64,000 nucleotides of DNA from Haloferax marinisediminis (GCF_009674585.1 NZ_WKJP01000001.1:620001-684000); one strand, 5' to 3'. Positions 16,750 through 26,432 are shown, counted from the first letter of the stretch. The notes: a model not told the origin generated them from the sequence alone. Translations and numbers: made by a program.

Positions 16750-18174
16750 ATGACGAACGTTGTCAGAGCAGCCGCAGAGAACAGTTCGAAGCTCGTCGAG
16801 CGCTATCTGCCCGACGCGTTCCTCTTCGCCGTCATCCTCACCGGCGTCGCATTCGCGTTGGCGATGGTGTTCGTCGCCCCGGCCGACGGTGTCGGCATGG
16901 CCGGACACGCACAGAATCTGCTCCTCGATGGGTGGTACGGCGGGTTCTGGAACCTGCTGTCCTTCGGGATGCAGATGACGCTCATCCTGATGACCGGGTA
17001 CGCGCTCGCGCAAACCCGGCACGTCGACGCACTGCTGACCAAACTGGCGCGGATTCCGAACTCCGAGAAGGGCGCCGCAGCGATGGTTCCCGTCGTCGCC
17101 GCCGCCGCGTCGTTCGTCCACTGGGGACTCGGTCTCGTCGTCGGGGCACTGTTCGCTCGGAAGATTGCCTCCGAGTTCCGCGCAATCGACTTCCCAATCG
17201 TCGTCGCAGGTGCGTACTCAGGGTTCGTCGTCTGGCACGGTGGCCTCGCAGGGTCGATTCCGCTCTTGTTGAACACCGAGGGGAACTTCCTCATCGAAGC
17301 GGGCGTGCTGAGTTCGACGTACGCGACCGGTGGAACCATCTTCACCGTCGCGAACCTCGTCCTCGTCGTCGCCGTCGGGTTCCTCTTCCTGCCCGCGCTC
17401 TTCGCGCTGATGTACCCGAAATCCGATGCGAAAAAGACGCCAATCGACCCCGAAGAGTTGGAGGCGTCGGCCGATGGGGGGACGACGAACGTCTCGCTTC
17501 CTGACGACGCGTCCATCGCGACCCGTATCGAACACTCTGGCCTCGTGGCGACTGGAATCGGTCTCGCCGGACTCCTCGCAGTGGCCCTCTACTTCGGTGA
17601 AGGCATCACCAACGGGACGATGCCGTGGAACAACCTCAACCTGAACATCGTCAACTTCGCGTTCCTCTTCCTCGGCCTGACGCTCCACGGGACGCCGAAG
17701 GCGTACGTCGAATCCATCGTCGAAGCAGTCGAGAACGTCTGGGGCATCATCCTCCAGTTCCCGTTCTACGCCGGTATCATGGGCATCATGGCCTACGCAC
17801 CCGGCGAGTCGGTCAGCCTCGCGACGCAAATCGCACAGGGTATGGTCGCCGTCTCTCCGGACGGCGCACTCCCTGCGATCGCCTTCTTCACGGCCGGCCT
17901 CGTGAACTTCTTCGTTCCTTCCGGCGGTGGCGAGTGGGCCGTCATCGGTGAGACGCTGGTCAAAGCAGCGCAGGCGTCCGGCACCTCGATTCCGCGCGTT
18001 GCGATGGCCGCCGCGTGGGGTGACGCGTGGACGAACATGATTCAGCCCTTCTGGGCGATCCCGCTGCTCTCCATCAGCGGCCTCTCCGTCCGCGACATCA
18101 TGGGCTACTGCGTGATGGTACTCCTCGGGGCGGGCGTGCTCGTCACTGTCGGTATCAGCGTCCTCCCGATGTAA
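16750..18174 (+). CDS. Short-chain fatty acid permease, AtoE family
   Basis: A 474-residue membrane protein with many hydrophobic segments. Family marks: 'ERYLPDAFLFAVILTGVAFA' at the N-terminus, 'FWNLLSFGMQMTLILMTGYA', 'PVVAAAASFVHWGLGLVVGA', and 'NFFVPSGGGEWAVIGETLVK' near the C-terminus. These match the AtoE/TIGR00366 transporters for short-chain fatty acids such as acetoacetate or butyrate. The start was chosen from the TATA position; ATGs at 16732 and 16735 would add five or six residues. It stands alone, convergent with a rhodanese. Confidence 0.88.
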   Translation: MTNVVRAAAENSSKLVERYLPDAFLFAVILTGVAFALAMVFVAPADGVGMAGHAQNLLLDGWYGGFWNLLSFGMQMTLILMTGYALAQTRHVDALLTKLARIPNSEKGAAAMVPVVAAAASFVHWGLGLVVGALFARKIASEFRAIDFPIVVAGAYSGFVVWHGGLAGSIPLLLNTEGNFLIEAGVLSSTYATGGTIFTVANLVLVVAVGFLFLPALFALMYPKSDAKKTPIDPEELEASADGGTTNVSLPDDASIATRIEHSGLVATGIGLAGLLAVALYFGEGITNGTMPWNNLNLNIVNFAFLFLGLTLHGTPKAYVESIVEAVENVWGIILQFPFYAGIMGIMAYAPGESVSLATQIAQGMVAVSPDGALPAIAFFTAGLVNFFVPSGGGEWAVIGETLVKAAQASGTSIPRVAMAAAWGDAWTNMIQPFWAIPLLSISGLSVRDIMGYCVMVLLGAGVLVTVGISVLPM

Positions 18175-18204
18175 TCCGCAAAAAGAACCGTACTCGAAAC
18201 GAAC

Positions 18205-19065
18205 TCAGTTTCCTTTTTCGACCGGTGCGCCAACGAGGTTGCCCCACTCCGTCCACGACCCGTCGTAGTTGGTGACGTTGTCGTAGCCGAGCAGTTCGTG
18301 GAGCGCGAACCACGCGATGGACGAGCGCTCGCCGATGCGGCAGTAGGCGATGGTGGACTCGCCGCCTTCGATGCCTTCAGCGGCGTAGAGGTCACCGAGT
18401 TCCTCGGCGGACTTGAACGTCCCGTCGTCGTTGACCGTCGCGGCCCACGAGATGTTGCTCGCGCCGGGGACGTGGCCACCACGCTGGGCGGTCTCTTGGA
18501 GTCCCGGCGGTGCGAGAATCTCGCCAGAGAACTCTTCGGGCGAGCGAACGTCGACGAGCGGAAGGCCCTTGTCGACTGCTTTCTGGACGTCGTCGCGGTA
18601 GGCACGAATCTCTTCGTAAGGACCCTTCGCCGCGTAGTCTTGTTCCGGATAGGACGGAACCTCATCGGTGGTTGGATAGTCGTTGTCGACCCAGTAGTCG
18701 CGACCACCGTTCATGAGGCGAACGTCCTCGTGACCGTAGTACTTGAACTGCCAGTAGGTGTACGCAGCGAACCAGTTCGAGTTGTCACCGTAGAGGACGA
18801 CCGTCGAGTCCTCGGAGATGCCGTGGGAACCGAGGAGGTCCTCGAAGTCTTCCTTCGTCAGGACGTCGCGCGTGGTCTGGTCCTGCAGTTGGGACTCCCA
18901 GTTGAAGCCGATGGCACCGGGGGCGTGACTGTCGTCGTACGCCTCCGTGTCGACGTCGACTTCGACGAGACGATACGCCGAGTCGTCGCTCTGGAACTCG
19001 TCGAGGTGGCTTTCCACCCAGTCCGCTGAGACGAGAACATCCTTCGCGTAATCGGAGTTGGACAT
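18205..19065 (-). CDS. tssB: Thiosulfate sulfurtransferase, two rhodanese domains
   Basis: A 286-residue tandem rhodanese. N-terminal inactive domain ('RLVEVDVDTEAYDDSHAPGA', 'STVVLYGDNSNWFAAY') and C-terminal active domain with 'LVDVRSPEEFSGE' and the catalytic loop 'YCRIGERSSIAW' (Cys nucleophile). It moves sulphane sulphur from thiosulfate to cyanide or other thiol acceptors. The ATG at 19065 is chosen because the dyad TACACT-AC-AGTGTA (19066-19079) and the TATA-like agttatgc (19092-19099) lie just upstream; the frame stays open further. It is divergent from a second rhodanese. Confidence 0.92.
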   Translation of the reverse strand: MSNSDYAKDVLVSADWVESHLDEFQSDDSAYRLVEVDVDTEAYDDSHAPGAIGFNWESQLQDQTTRDVLTKEDFEDLLGSHGISEDSTVVLYGDNSNWFAAYTYWQFKYYGHEDVRLMNGGRDYWVDNDYPTTDEVPSYPEQDYAAKGPYEEIRAYRDDVQKAVDKGLPLVDVRSPEEFSGEILAPPGLQETAQRGGHVPGASNISWAATVNDDGTFKSAEELGDLYAAEGIEGGESTIAYCRIGERSSIAWFALHELLGYDNVTNYDGSWTEWGNLVGAPVEKGN

Positions 19066-19079
19066 TACACTACAGTGTA
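19066..19079. promoter_or_regulatory. Perfect dyad at the rhodanese start
   Basis: TACACT-AC-AGTGTA lies directly against the start codon of the minus-strand rhodanese, between its TATA-like element and the ATG. A repressor could bind there; no regulator gene is adjacent. Confidence 0.4.
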
Positions 19080-19317
19080 CGCCAGCAAACGGCATAACTC
19101 TCACAGCGACGGCATGTACGGCCTCACCTCGGGTGATGCGGAAAATGTTGCCCAAATAGCACGCCGTTGGCACCCGATTATCGGCCACTATTCGACTCAT
19201 TTGCCCGGTTTTGGGGCCTGTTTTGGCTGATGCGGTAATACCATCCGGTATTTCGGACACGTGGCGAGGGGTGCATCGAGCCACGAACCTAAATCCGCCC
19301 ACTGAGTAGGTGTCGCT

Positions 19318-20094
19318 ATGGTAGACGTGGTCTCTGCAGCGTGGCTGTCGGAGCGACTCGACGACGTTCACGTCGTCGACGTCCGCGATGGCTGGGAGTT
19401 CGACGGAATCGGTCACCTCCCGAACGCCGTGTCGATTCCGTTCGACGAGTTCCGAAGCGCCGAGGGTGACGTGGGGATGCTCCCCGGCCGCGACGTGTGG
19501 GCCGAGTTACTGTCGGCTGCCGGAATCTCGGCCGACGACGACATCGTCGCGTACGACGACACACACGGTGTCTTCGCGGCTAGATTCATCGTGACGGCAC
19601 TGCTGTACGGCCACGACCCGGCGAAACTCCACCTCCTCGACGGCGACTTCAGCGCGTGGAACCGCGAGTACGAGACGACGACCGACTCAGTCGAGGTACC
19701 CGTCACGACCTACGAGGTATCCGACCCGTCTGCGTCACCACTCGTCGATTTCGAGACGGTCGAATCGGCGCTGGACGACCCCGGGGCAGTCATCGTCGAC
19801 ACCCGTGACGAAGCAGAGTTCGAGGAGGGGCACCTCCCCGGCGCAGTCAACCTCGACTGGCGAGAACTCGTGGACGACGAGACGCGCGGTCTGAAACCGC
19901 GCGACGAACTCGATGCAATCCTCGAATCAGGTGGAATCACGCCCGACCGCCGAATCGTCCTCTACTGCAACACGGCCCGCCGAATCAGCCACACCTACGT
20001 CGTCCTCTCACACCTCGGCTACGACGATATCGAGTTCTACGAAGGAAGCCTCACCGAGTGGGAAGCACGCGACGGGGCGCTCGTCGAAGGCTGA
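19318..20094 (+). CDS. tssA: Thiosulfate sulfurtransferase, second copy
   Basis: A 258-residue tandem rhodanese: first domain 'VHVVDVRDGWEFDGIGHLPN' with an Asp ('AYDDTHG') in place of the nucleophile, second domain 'VIVDTRDEAEFEEGHLPGAV' with the active Cys in 'YCNTARRISHTY'. This loop differs from the CRIGER loop of the divergent paralogue, so their acceptors may differ. TATA-like CCTAAATC at 19288-19295 lies 23-30 bases before the ATG, so the pair is transcribed outward from a shared region of about 250 bp. Confidence 0.9.
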   Translation: MVDVVSAAWLSERLDDVHVVDVRDGWEFDGIGHLPNAVSIPFDEFRSAEGDVGMLPGRDVWAELLSAAGISADDDIVAYDDTHGVFAARFIVTALLYGHDPAKLHLLDGDFSAWNREYETTTDSVEVPVTTYEVSDPSASPLVDFETVESALDDPGAVIVDTRDEAEFEEGHLPGAVNLDWRELVDDETRGLKPRDELDAILESGGITPDRRIVLYCNTARRISHTYVVLSHLGYDDIEFYEGSLTEWEARDGALVEG

Positions 20095-20156
20095 CTGGAC
20101 GCCCGACAAAAGCTGGCGGGACACCCGTCGAAAGCTGACAACACACCTCTCAAACG

Positions 20157-21263
20157 TTAGTGAGCGACGCCGGCAGTCTCGTCTGAGTCGGTGTCGGTGC
20201 CCACCCCGGAACCTACCTCTGGGTCGGAGTGCTGAGGTCCGTCTCTCGGGGCCGAGTCGTCGACCATCGGCCCGTCCTCTTCGACGTTCAGTTCGTCTCC
20301 CAGAATCGAGACCATCTCTGCGAGGAGCGCGACGACGAGTGGTCCTGCGATGATACCGACCGGGCCGAGACTGAGGAGTCCACCGACGAATCCGACGAAA
20401 TAGAGACTTCCGGGGAGGTCGGCCGTCTCTTTTGCGAGACGCGGGCGAATGAGGACGTCGGGAAGCCACGCGATTGCGAAGCCACCGACCACGACGATGA
20501 GCGCGGCGGCCACGACGTTGCCAACTGCGACGTGGTACAGCGCCAGCAGCGCGAGCAGGAAACTCGGGCCGACGATGGGGATAAACTGGAGGATTGCGGC
20601 CACCGTCGAGAGTGTGATAACGTAGTCGTATCCGAGTCCCCAAAACACCACGAGTGCGATGAAGAACGTCCCAACGGCGGTCGCTGCCTGCAGGACGTAG
20701 ATAGCGAAGAGTGTCTCGCGGGCGCGTGTGTTGAGTGCCCTGGCCACGTCGTGGTACTCCATCGGGACCGACGCGAGAAGCGTCCGTCCAACTGAGTCAC
20801 CGCCGAGAACCAGCGAGAACACCAAGAATCCGAACAGGGTGAGTTTGATGAGGACGACAGGTGCCGCCGTGGCGGCGGACCGTCCGAGCGACCGTATCAA
20901 GGAGAAGACCACCGTGAGCACCTCGTTCAGCGTCACCTCGTAGAACATATCGAGGAACTCGAACGAGAGCGCCTCCGGCAGGAGTGAGGCGAGGGCGAAG
21001 AGGTCGTCCAGACGGAGAAAGAGGATGACGAAGAGCGGTGCGAGAACGACGACGACGCCCACTGCGGCGACGACAGTCGCGACCGCACTCGCACCCCATC
21101 GAGATATCCCGCGAGCTTCGAGACGGCGTCTGAGCGGGATGAGGAGGTACGCGACCGTGATTGCGAAAAACACCGTCGCCAGTACGTCGACGAGGATGAA
21201 CGCCGCGAGCAGCGAGATGAGCGCGAGGAGACCGCCGAGGACGTACAGGCGCGAACTAGTCAC
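20157..21263 (-). CDS. AI-2E family (PerM-type) membrane transporter
   Basis: A 368-residue protein with about seven to eight membrane segments: 'LYVLGGLLALISLLAAFILV' at the N-terminus, a large extracytoplasmic loop rich in charged residues, then 'FIPIVGPSFLLALLALYHV' and 'GLLSLGPVGIIAGPLVVALL', which are family signatures. An acidic tail of about 45 residues follows the last helix. The start is taken as the GTG at 21263, right before the first helix; an ATG at 21362 would add 33 unlikely residues. Substrate unknown in archaea. Confidence 0.85.
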   Translation of the reverse strand: MTSSRLYVLGGLLALISLLAAFILVDVLATVFFAITVAYLLIPLRRRLEARGISRWGASAVATVVAAVGVVVVLAPLFVILFLRLDDLFALASLLPEALSFEFLDMFYEVTLNEVLTVVFSLIRSLGRSAATAAPVVLIKLTLFGFLVFSLVLGGDSVGRTLLASVPMEYHDVARALNTRARETLFAIYVLQAATAVGTFFIALVVFWGLGYDYVITLSTVAAILQFIPIVGPSFLLALLALYHVAVGNVVAAALIVVVGGFAIAWLPDVLIRPRLAKETADLPGSLYFVGFVGGLLSLGPVGIIAGPLVVALLAEMVSILGDELNVEEDGPMVDDSAPRDGPQHSDPEVGSGVGTDTDSDETAGVAH

Positions 21264-21360
21264 CCGTGTGGATTCTCCCGCAGGGTGCAAAATCGTTCCG
21301 CCGACAGGACCTGTTCTCACCCGTCTCGGCCTCGAATCTGGCAGGTGAGACACCATGGAC

Positions 21361-21369
21361 ATTAAATAT
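21361..21369 (+). promoter_or_regulatory. TATA box of the thiamine-type ABC operon
   Basis: ATTAAATAT lies 23-31 bases before the ATG at 21392, leaving almost no leader. This also rules out a leader riboswitch. Confidence 0.6.
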
Positions 21370-21391
21370 CACCGAGTACAACAACCGAGTA

Positions 21392-22528
21392 ATGAAGCGA
21401 AGAGCGTTCTTGAAAGCGACGGGGGCAGGTGGGACTGCTGCACTCCTCGCCGGGTGTACCGGAACGACGGATAGCGAGACGACGACGACCGAGTCGGGGG
21501 GCGGGACGGAGACCACCACCACGCAGGGTACGACGGTCGGGGGCGAAGACCAGGTACTCGCTGTCGGAACGTACGCGTCGTTCGTCGACGCACCGAGTTC
21601 GAGTCCCGGTGTCTGGCTCAAAGACCAGTTCGAATCGGAGTTCGACGCGACGCTGGAGTGGCAGACGCCAGAAGCAGGCGTGAACCACTACATCGAACGG
21701 GCACTCCGCGGTGTCGAATCCGGTGCAGACCTCTACGTCGGACTCGACGCGCAGATGCTCGTCCGCATCGACGACAAACTCGACGAGCCGCTGTTCACCC
21801 CGGCAGAAGGGCTCTCGCGCATCGGTGACGTGAACGAAGAGTTATCCTTCGACCCTGAGGGGCGTGCAGTCCCCTACGACACGGGGTACATCTCGCTCGT
21901 CTACGACGAGACGCAGGGTGAAGACGGGGCGTTCACCGCCCCGGAGACGTTCGACGGCCTGCTCGAACCCGAGTACGCAGGCGCACTCCTCGCGCAGAAC
22001 CCAACGTCGTCGGCGACGGGACAGGCGTTCTTGCTCCACACTATCGACGCGAAGGGCGAAGACGGCTACCTCGACTACTGGGCACAGTTGAAGGAAAACG
22101 ACGTGCGCGTGCTCGGTAACTGGGCCGACTCGTACACGGCGTACTCCAACGGCGAGGCGCCGATGGTCGTCTCGTACTCGACCGACCAGGTGTACGCGAG
22201 CCAGTCGGGAGAGGACCTGGCCAAACACCAGATTCGGTTCCTGAACGACCAGGGCTACGCCAACCCCGAGGGGATGGCGACGTTCGCGGACGCCACCCAA
22301 CCCGACCTCGCCACCGAGTTCATGGACTTCGTCCTTCGGCCCGAGGTACAAGCAGAAATCGCCGTTCGCAACGTCCAGTTCCCGGCGACGACGACGGCAG
22401 AACTTCCCGAAGACTTCGCCCAGTACGCCCAAGAACCGCCGGAGGCTGTCACGTTCTCCTACGACCGTCTCAGAGACAACCTGAGTGAGTGGACCGACGC
22501 GTGGGCCCGCGAGTTCGCCAGTAAGTGA
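21392..22528 (+). CDS. thiB: ABC transporter substrate-binding lipoprotein, thiamine type
   Basis: A 378-residue extracytoplasmic binding protein. The N-terminus 'MKRRAFLKATG' carries a Tat-type twin arginine and then the lipobox 'LLAGC', so it is exported folded and lipid-anchored, as usual in haloarchaea. A Thr-rich linker follows (residues about 27-50). The domain around 'ADLYVGLDAQMLVRI', 'PYDTGYISLVYD' and 'WADSYTAYSNGEAPMVVSYS' matches the ThiB/TbpA group. The frame is open upstream, but the TATA box and the signal peptide fix the ATG at 21392. First gene of the three-gene operon. Confidence 0.85.
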   Translation: MKRRAFLKATGAGGTAALLAGCTGTTDSETTTTESGGGTETTTTQGTTVGGEDQVLAVGTYASFVDAPSSSPGVWLKDQFESEFDATLEWQTPEAGVNHYIERALRGVESGADLYVGLDAQMLVRIDDKLDEPLFTPAEGLSRIGDVNEELSFDPEGRAVPYDTGYISLVYDETQGEDGAFTAPETFDGLLEPEYAGALLAQNPTSSATGQAFLLHTIDAKGEDGYLDYWAQLKENDVRVLGNWADSYTAYSNGEAPMVVSYSTDQVYASQSGEDLAKHQIRFLNDQGYANPEGMATFADATQPDLATEFMDFVLRPEVQAEIAVRNVQFPATTTAELPEDFAQYAQEPPEAVTFSYDRLRDNLSEWTDAWAREFASK

Positions 22529-22599
22529 GGCCCCGCCGTGACCGCCGAGAGAACCGAACCCTCACGTGACCGCAGTGACAGGGGTTCAAGTGAGACACT

Positions 22600-24342
22600 G
22601 TGAGCACCATCGACACGCTCGCTGACGCGACTCGGACGCCGGTACGCTGGGTCGCTCGCACGCTCGAAGAGCGTCTGCTCACGCTCGTCGCGATCGGGAC
22701 TGCCCTCGTCCTCTTCGTCCTGTTCTACTACCCCGTTGCGACCGTCTTCGCCGACGCCGTCATCGACGACGGCGCGTTCACGCTCGAACCCATCACGGCG
22801 ATTCTGACGAGTGAGTTCTACCTCGTGGACATCATCTGGTTCACGGCGAAACAGGCGTTCTACTCGACGCTCGCCAGTCTCGCACTCGGTCTCCCCGCGG
22901 CGTGGTTGTTCGCCCGGTTCGAGTTCCCCGGCCGCGAGACGCTTCGCTCACTCACCATCCTCCCGTTCGTCATGCCCTCTATCATGGTCGCCATCGGCTT
23001 CGTGGCGACGTTCGGACGCAACGGGACACTCAATCGCGGTCTCGCACTCGTCGGTCTCCCACCAGTCGAGTTGTTGTTCACGCTCGAAGCCATCATCATC
23101 GCACACGCCTTCTACAACGCACCGCTCGTCGCTCGTGTGGTGACCGCCGCGTGGGAGAGTGTCGACGCTCGTGCCGTCGAAACCGCCCGCTCACTCGGCG
23201 CGAATCCACGGCGAGCATTCCGCGACGTGGTGCTCCCGCAACTCCTCCCGTCGGTCGGTATCGGCGCGACGCTGACCTTCATCTTCACCTTCGCGTCGTT
23301 CCCCATCGTCCTCGCACTCGGCGGGTTCCAACTGGCCACTATCGAGGTGTTCGTCTTCGCGAAGGTTCGTGACCTCGCGTACGCCGAGGCAGCGAGTCTC
23401 GCTGTCATCGAGACGGTTATCTCACTCACCCTGACGGCGGCCTATCTGAGTTACGAGGCACGACAGCGCGCTGCCGGCAGAACGGCGAATCCGCTTCCGC
23501 GGCAGTCGGTCGTTCCGACGGCGTGGACGCCGAAATCGACCCTTCGAACCGTCGGCATCGCCGTCTACACTGCCATCGTCGGTCTCGTGTTCATCGTCCC
23601 CATCGCGAGCATGATTCTCGCGAGCGTCACCGGCGCCGACGGCGGCCTCACCCTCGAACACTACGCCTTCCTCGCGGAGCGACAGGCGACTGGTGCGACG
23701 TATCAGGTCAAGCCACTGCCCGCAATCTGGAACTCGCTCCTCTTCGCCGTTGGCACACTCCTCATCGCCGTCCCGATGGGTGTGACGATGGCCGTCCTCA
23801 CCACCCGCCGGTATCGTGGGCGAACGCTCATCGACGCCCTCGCGATGGCACCCTTCGCCGTCTCAGGAATCGTCGTCGGGCTCGGTCTCCTGCGTGGTCT
23901 CGTCTTCGGTGTCGACGTGTTCGGCACGCGCATCCGTGTGACCGGTGCGCTCGCTATCGTCGCTGCCCACGCCGTCGGCGCGTACCCGTTCGTCACGCGA
24001 AACGTCGCACCGCTGTTCTCCCGCCTCGACGACCGACTCGTAGAGTCGGCGCGGAGTCTCGGTGCGACTCGAACACGGGCCCTCGTCGACGTGGAACTCC
24101 CGCTGGTCTGGACCGGTGTCGTCGCGGGTGCCGCGTTCGCCGTCGCTATCAGTATCGGCGAGTTCGACTCCACGATTATCCTCGCAGAAGGCGCGGGACG
24201 GTACACGATGCCCGTGGCCGTCGAGCGACTCCTCGGCCGTCGCCTCGGTCCGGCGACCGCGATGGGGTGTATCCTCCTCCTCGTCACGTCTGTGAGTTTC
24301 TTCGTCGTCGACCGCTTCGGCGGGCGGTGGGGTGAACTATGA
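22600..24342 (+). CDS. thiP: ABC transporter permease, fused two-domain, thiamine type
   Basis: A 580-residue permease with two BPD-type domains, each with an EAA-like loop ('ETARSLGANPRRAFRDVVLP' near residue 193 and 'ESARSLGATRTRALVDVELP' near 479), and about twelve membrane segments. The fused layout is that of ThiP and of iron FbpB permeases. The GTG at 22600 is the first start after thiB. Its stop overlaps the ATG of the ATPase gene (ATGA), showing translational coupling. Confidence 0.88.
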   Translation: MSTIDTLADATRTPVRWVARTLEERLLTLVAIGTALVLFVLFYYPVATVFADAVIDDGAFTLEPITAILTSEFYLVDIIWFTAKQAFYSTLASLALGLPAAWLFARFEFPGRETLRSLTILPFVMPSIMVAIGFVATFGRNGTLNRGLALVGLPPVELLFTLEAIIIAHAFYNAPLVARVVTAAWESVDARAVETARSLGANPRRAFRDVVLPQLLPSVGIGATLTFIFTFASFPIVLALGGFQLATIEVFVFAKVRDLAYAEAASLAVIETVISLTLTAAYLSYEARQRAAGRTANPLPRQSVVPTAWTPKSTLRTVGIAVYTAIVGLVFIVPIASMILASVTGADGGLTLEHYAFLAERQATGATYQVKPLPAIWNSLLFAVGTLLIAVPMGVTMAVLTTRRYRGRTLIDALAMAPFAVSGIVVGLGLLRGLVFGVDVFGTRIRVTGALAIVAAHAVGAYPFVTRNVAPLFSRLDDRLVESARSLGATRTRALVDVELPLVWTGVVAGAAFAVAISIGEFDSTIILAEGAGRYTMPVAVERLLGRRLGPATAMGCILLLVTSVSFFVVDRFGGRWGEL

Positions 24343-25487
24343 GCAGCGAATCAGAGTTGGAAGCAGAGCCGAACGAGAGTACGGAAAGTTATGCTCGTCG
24401 CCCGAAGACGGAGACACGTGAACTCGGAGGGCATGACGTGAAACTCGAACTCGACGGCGTCTCGAAGCGCTACGGGACGGCGACGGCGCTCGACTCGGTG
24501 TCGCTGTCGGTCGACAACGGCGAATTCTTCACGCTCGTCGGCCCCTCCGGGTGCGGAAAGACGACGACACTCCGCTGTATCGCCGGGTTCGAGTCACCGA
24601 CCGACGGTGAGGTCCGCTTCGACGGCGAGTCGATGACGGGCGTGCCACCCGAAGCGAGGAACGTCGGTGTGGTGTTCCAGAACTACGCGCTGTTTCCGCA
24701 CATGAGCGTCGGCGAGAACGTCGCCTACGGACTCCGGTTCGCAGACCCACCGGGCGGCGTCTCCCGCGACGAGCGCGTTTCGGAACTCCTCGAACTCGTC
24801 GACCTCGCTGGATTCGAAGACCGTGACCCGGATTCACTCTCCGGCGGGCAGCAACAGCGTGTCGCACTCGCACGCGCGCTCGCACCCGGCCCTGACCTCC
24901 TCCTGCTCGACGAACCCATGTCGGCACTCGACGCCCGGCTCCGTGAGCGACTCCGTCAACAGGTCAAGCGCATCCAGTCGGAACTCGGTGTCACGACGGT
25001 GTACGTCACGCACGACCAGTCGGAAGCACTCGCCGTCTCCGACCGCGTGGCCGTCCTCAATCGTGGCCGCGTCGAACAGGTTGGCGACCCCCGCGACGTG
25101 TACCATCGCCCCCGAACCGAGTTCGTCGCGGAGTTCGTCGGCGAGAACAACGTCCTCCACGCAGTCGTGGAGTCTCGACTGGAAACAGGGGGGGTCGAGG
25201 TCGCTGTCGGCGACCAGTCGTTCGTGCTCGACACCGGTGACAACTCGGTCGGCGAGTCGCTCACGTTCTGTGTCCGGCCCGAGGACCTCCACGTCGACGC
25301 CGAGGAAAACCAGATTCGCGGCACCATTACCGACACCGAGTTCCAAGGCGCGACCACGCGCATCAGACTCGATTGGGAGGGAACCGAACTGACCGTCGTA
25401 GTGGCAGACGACGGTGATGAACGGTTCCAAGTGGGGTCGGAACTCGTCGTCGGGTTCGACCCCGACGCGGCGCACATCGTCGCGTAA
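24339..25487 (+). CDS. thiQ: ABC transporter ATP-binding protein, thiamine type
   Basis: A 382-residue ATPase: Walker A 'GPSGCGKTTT', Q-loop 'VVFQNYALFPHM', signature 'LSGGQQQRVALARAL', Walker B 'LLLLDEPMSALD', H-loop 'VTHDQSE', and a C-terminal TOBE domain ('FCVRPEDLHVDAEEN'). An unusual hydrophilic N-terminal extension of about 35 residues comes before the ATPase core; a GTG within the frame at 24438 would remove it, but the overlap with thiP favours the longer form. Substrate assignment rests on the binding protein; TOBE ATPases of this kind also serve iron or sugars. Confidence 0.88.
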   Translation: MSSESELEAEPNESTESYARRPKTETRELGGHDVKLELDGVSKRYGTATALDSVSLSVDNGEFFTLVGPSGCGKTTTLRCIAGFESPTDGEVRFDGESMTGVPPEARNVGVVFQNYALFPHMSVGENVAYGLRFADPPGGVSRDERVSELLELVDLAGFEDRDPDSLSGGQQQRVALARALAPGPDLLLLDEPMSALDARLRERLRQQVKRIQSELGVTTVYVTHDQSEALAVSDRVAVLNRGRVEQVGDPRDVYHRPRTEFVAEFVGENNVLHAVVESRLETGGVEVAVGDQSFVLDTGDNSVGESLTFCVRPEDLHVDAEENQIRGTITDTEFQGATTRIRLDWEGTELTVVVADDGDERFQVGSELVVGFDPDAAHIVA

Positions 25488-25509
25488 ACAGAACGCTCGC
25501 GGTTTCGAC

Positions 25510-26406
25510 TCAGTCGAGTGAATCGGTACTGACGAGATAGACACCGACTGCGAGGACGACTCCACCGACGACGAATCCAGCGTCCACCTGTTCTCCGAGG
25601 AACGCCACACCGAGGAGCGTGCCAACGACCGGTTGGGCGAAAAAGAAAACAGCGACGTGGGTCGCGTCGGTGTACTCCATCCCCTTGTACCAGAAGTACC
25701 ATGCTGTCGCCGTGCTGGCCAACCCGAGGTACAAGACGGCAGCGACGACGGATGTCGTGACGTCGACCGCCAGGAGCGAGACGTCGCGGGCGGCGAGTTC
25801 GAACGGAACGAACAGACCGAACAGCGGTACTGAGAGAATAGTGGCGTACGTGACGGCTTCGAGCGCGGAGTAGCGTCGAATGACGGGTTTTCCGTAGACG
25901 GTGAAGCCCGCGAAGAAGAACGACGAGAGGACGAGCATCGCGATGCCGACGGGGTCGATGTTCGTTGCAATCGTGTCGAGACTTCGTTCGGCGAGGACGC
26001 CGAACGTTCCGAAAACGGCCAGAGAACTCCCCACGAGCGCGCGCCGACTCAGCTGTTCGTCGAGTGCTACGACACCGAGTCCAAGGATGAACACGGGCGT
26101 CAGAACCGTGAGGACCGACCCCTGACTGGCGTTGGTGAGGTCCGTCCCGACGAACTGCGTGGTGAGCGCGGCCGTCAACCAGACCGCGAGTCCGCCGAAC
26201 CGTCGCCACTCTTCGCGGGCGAACGTCCGCCGGGGTGTCGTCGTGGCGACGACCACACCGAGTGCCGCCGCACCCAAAACGATTCGCAAGAATGCGAGCG
26301 TGAGCGGCGGAATCGCGTCGAATCCCCACTTACTCACGACGTACATCCCACCCCAGAGCGCCGACGCGAGGAGTGGGGCGAAGCCAAACAGGGTGGTTCG
26401 GTTCAT
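25510..26406 (-). CDS. DMT-family (EamA) transporter
   Basis: A 298-residue protein with ten hydrophobic segments in two EamA halves. First half opens 'FAPLLASALWGGMYVVSKWG', second half 'IAMLVLSSFFFAGFTVYGKP'; family phrases 'LTPVFILGLGVVALDEQLS' and 'QPVVGTLLGVAFLGEQVDAG' close each half. EamA proteins export metabolites or drugs; the substrate is unknown. It converges with the ABC operon (22 bases apart) and lies directly downstream of the methyltransferase on the same strand. Confidence 0.87.
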   Translation of the reverse strand: MNRTTLFGFAPLLASALWGGMYVVSKWGFDAIPPLTLAFLRIVLGAAALGVVVATTTPRRTFAREEWRRFGGLAVWLTAALTTQFVGTDLTNASQGSVLTVLTPVFILGLGVVALDEQLSRRALVGSSLAVFGTFGVLAERSLDTIATNIDPVGIAMLVLSSFFFAGFTVYGKPVIRRYSALEAVTYATILSVPLFGLFVPFELAARDVSLLAVDVTTSVVAAVLYLGLASTATAWYFWYKGMEYTDATHVAVFFFAQPVVGTLLGVAFLGEQVDAGFVVGGVVLAVGVYLVSTDSLD

Positions 26407-26432
26407 CGAGGGAGAGGAGAGAGAGCGGAAAG

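Noticed and set aside
21264-21391. TPP riboswitch before the thiamine-type operon
   Set aside because: No thi-box elements seen, and the TATA box leaves no room for a leader.
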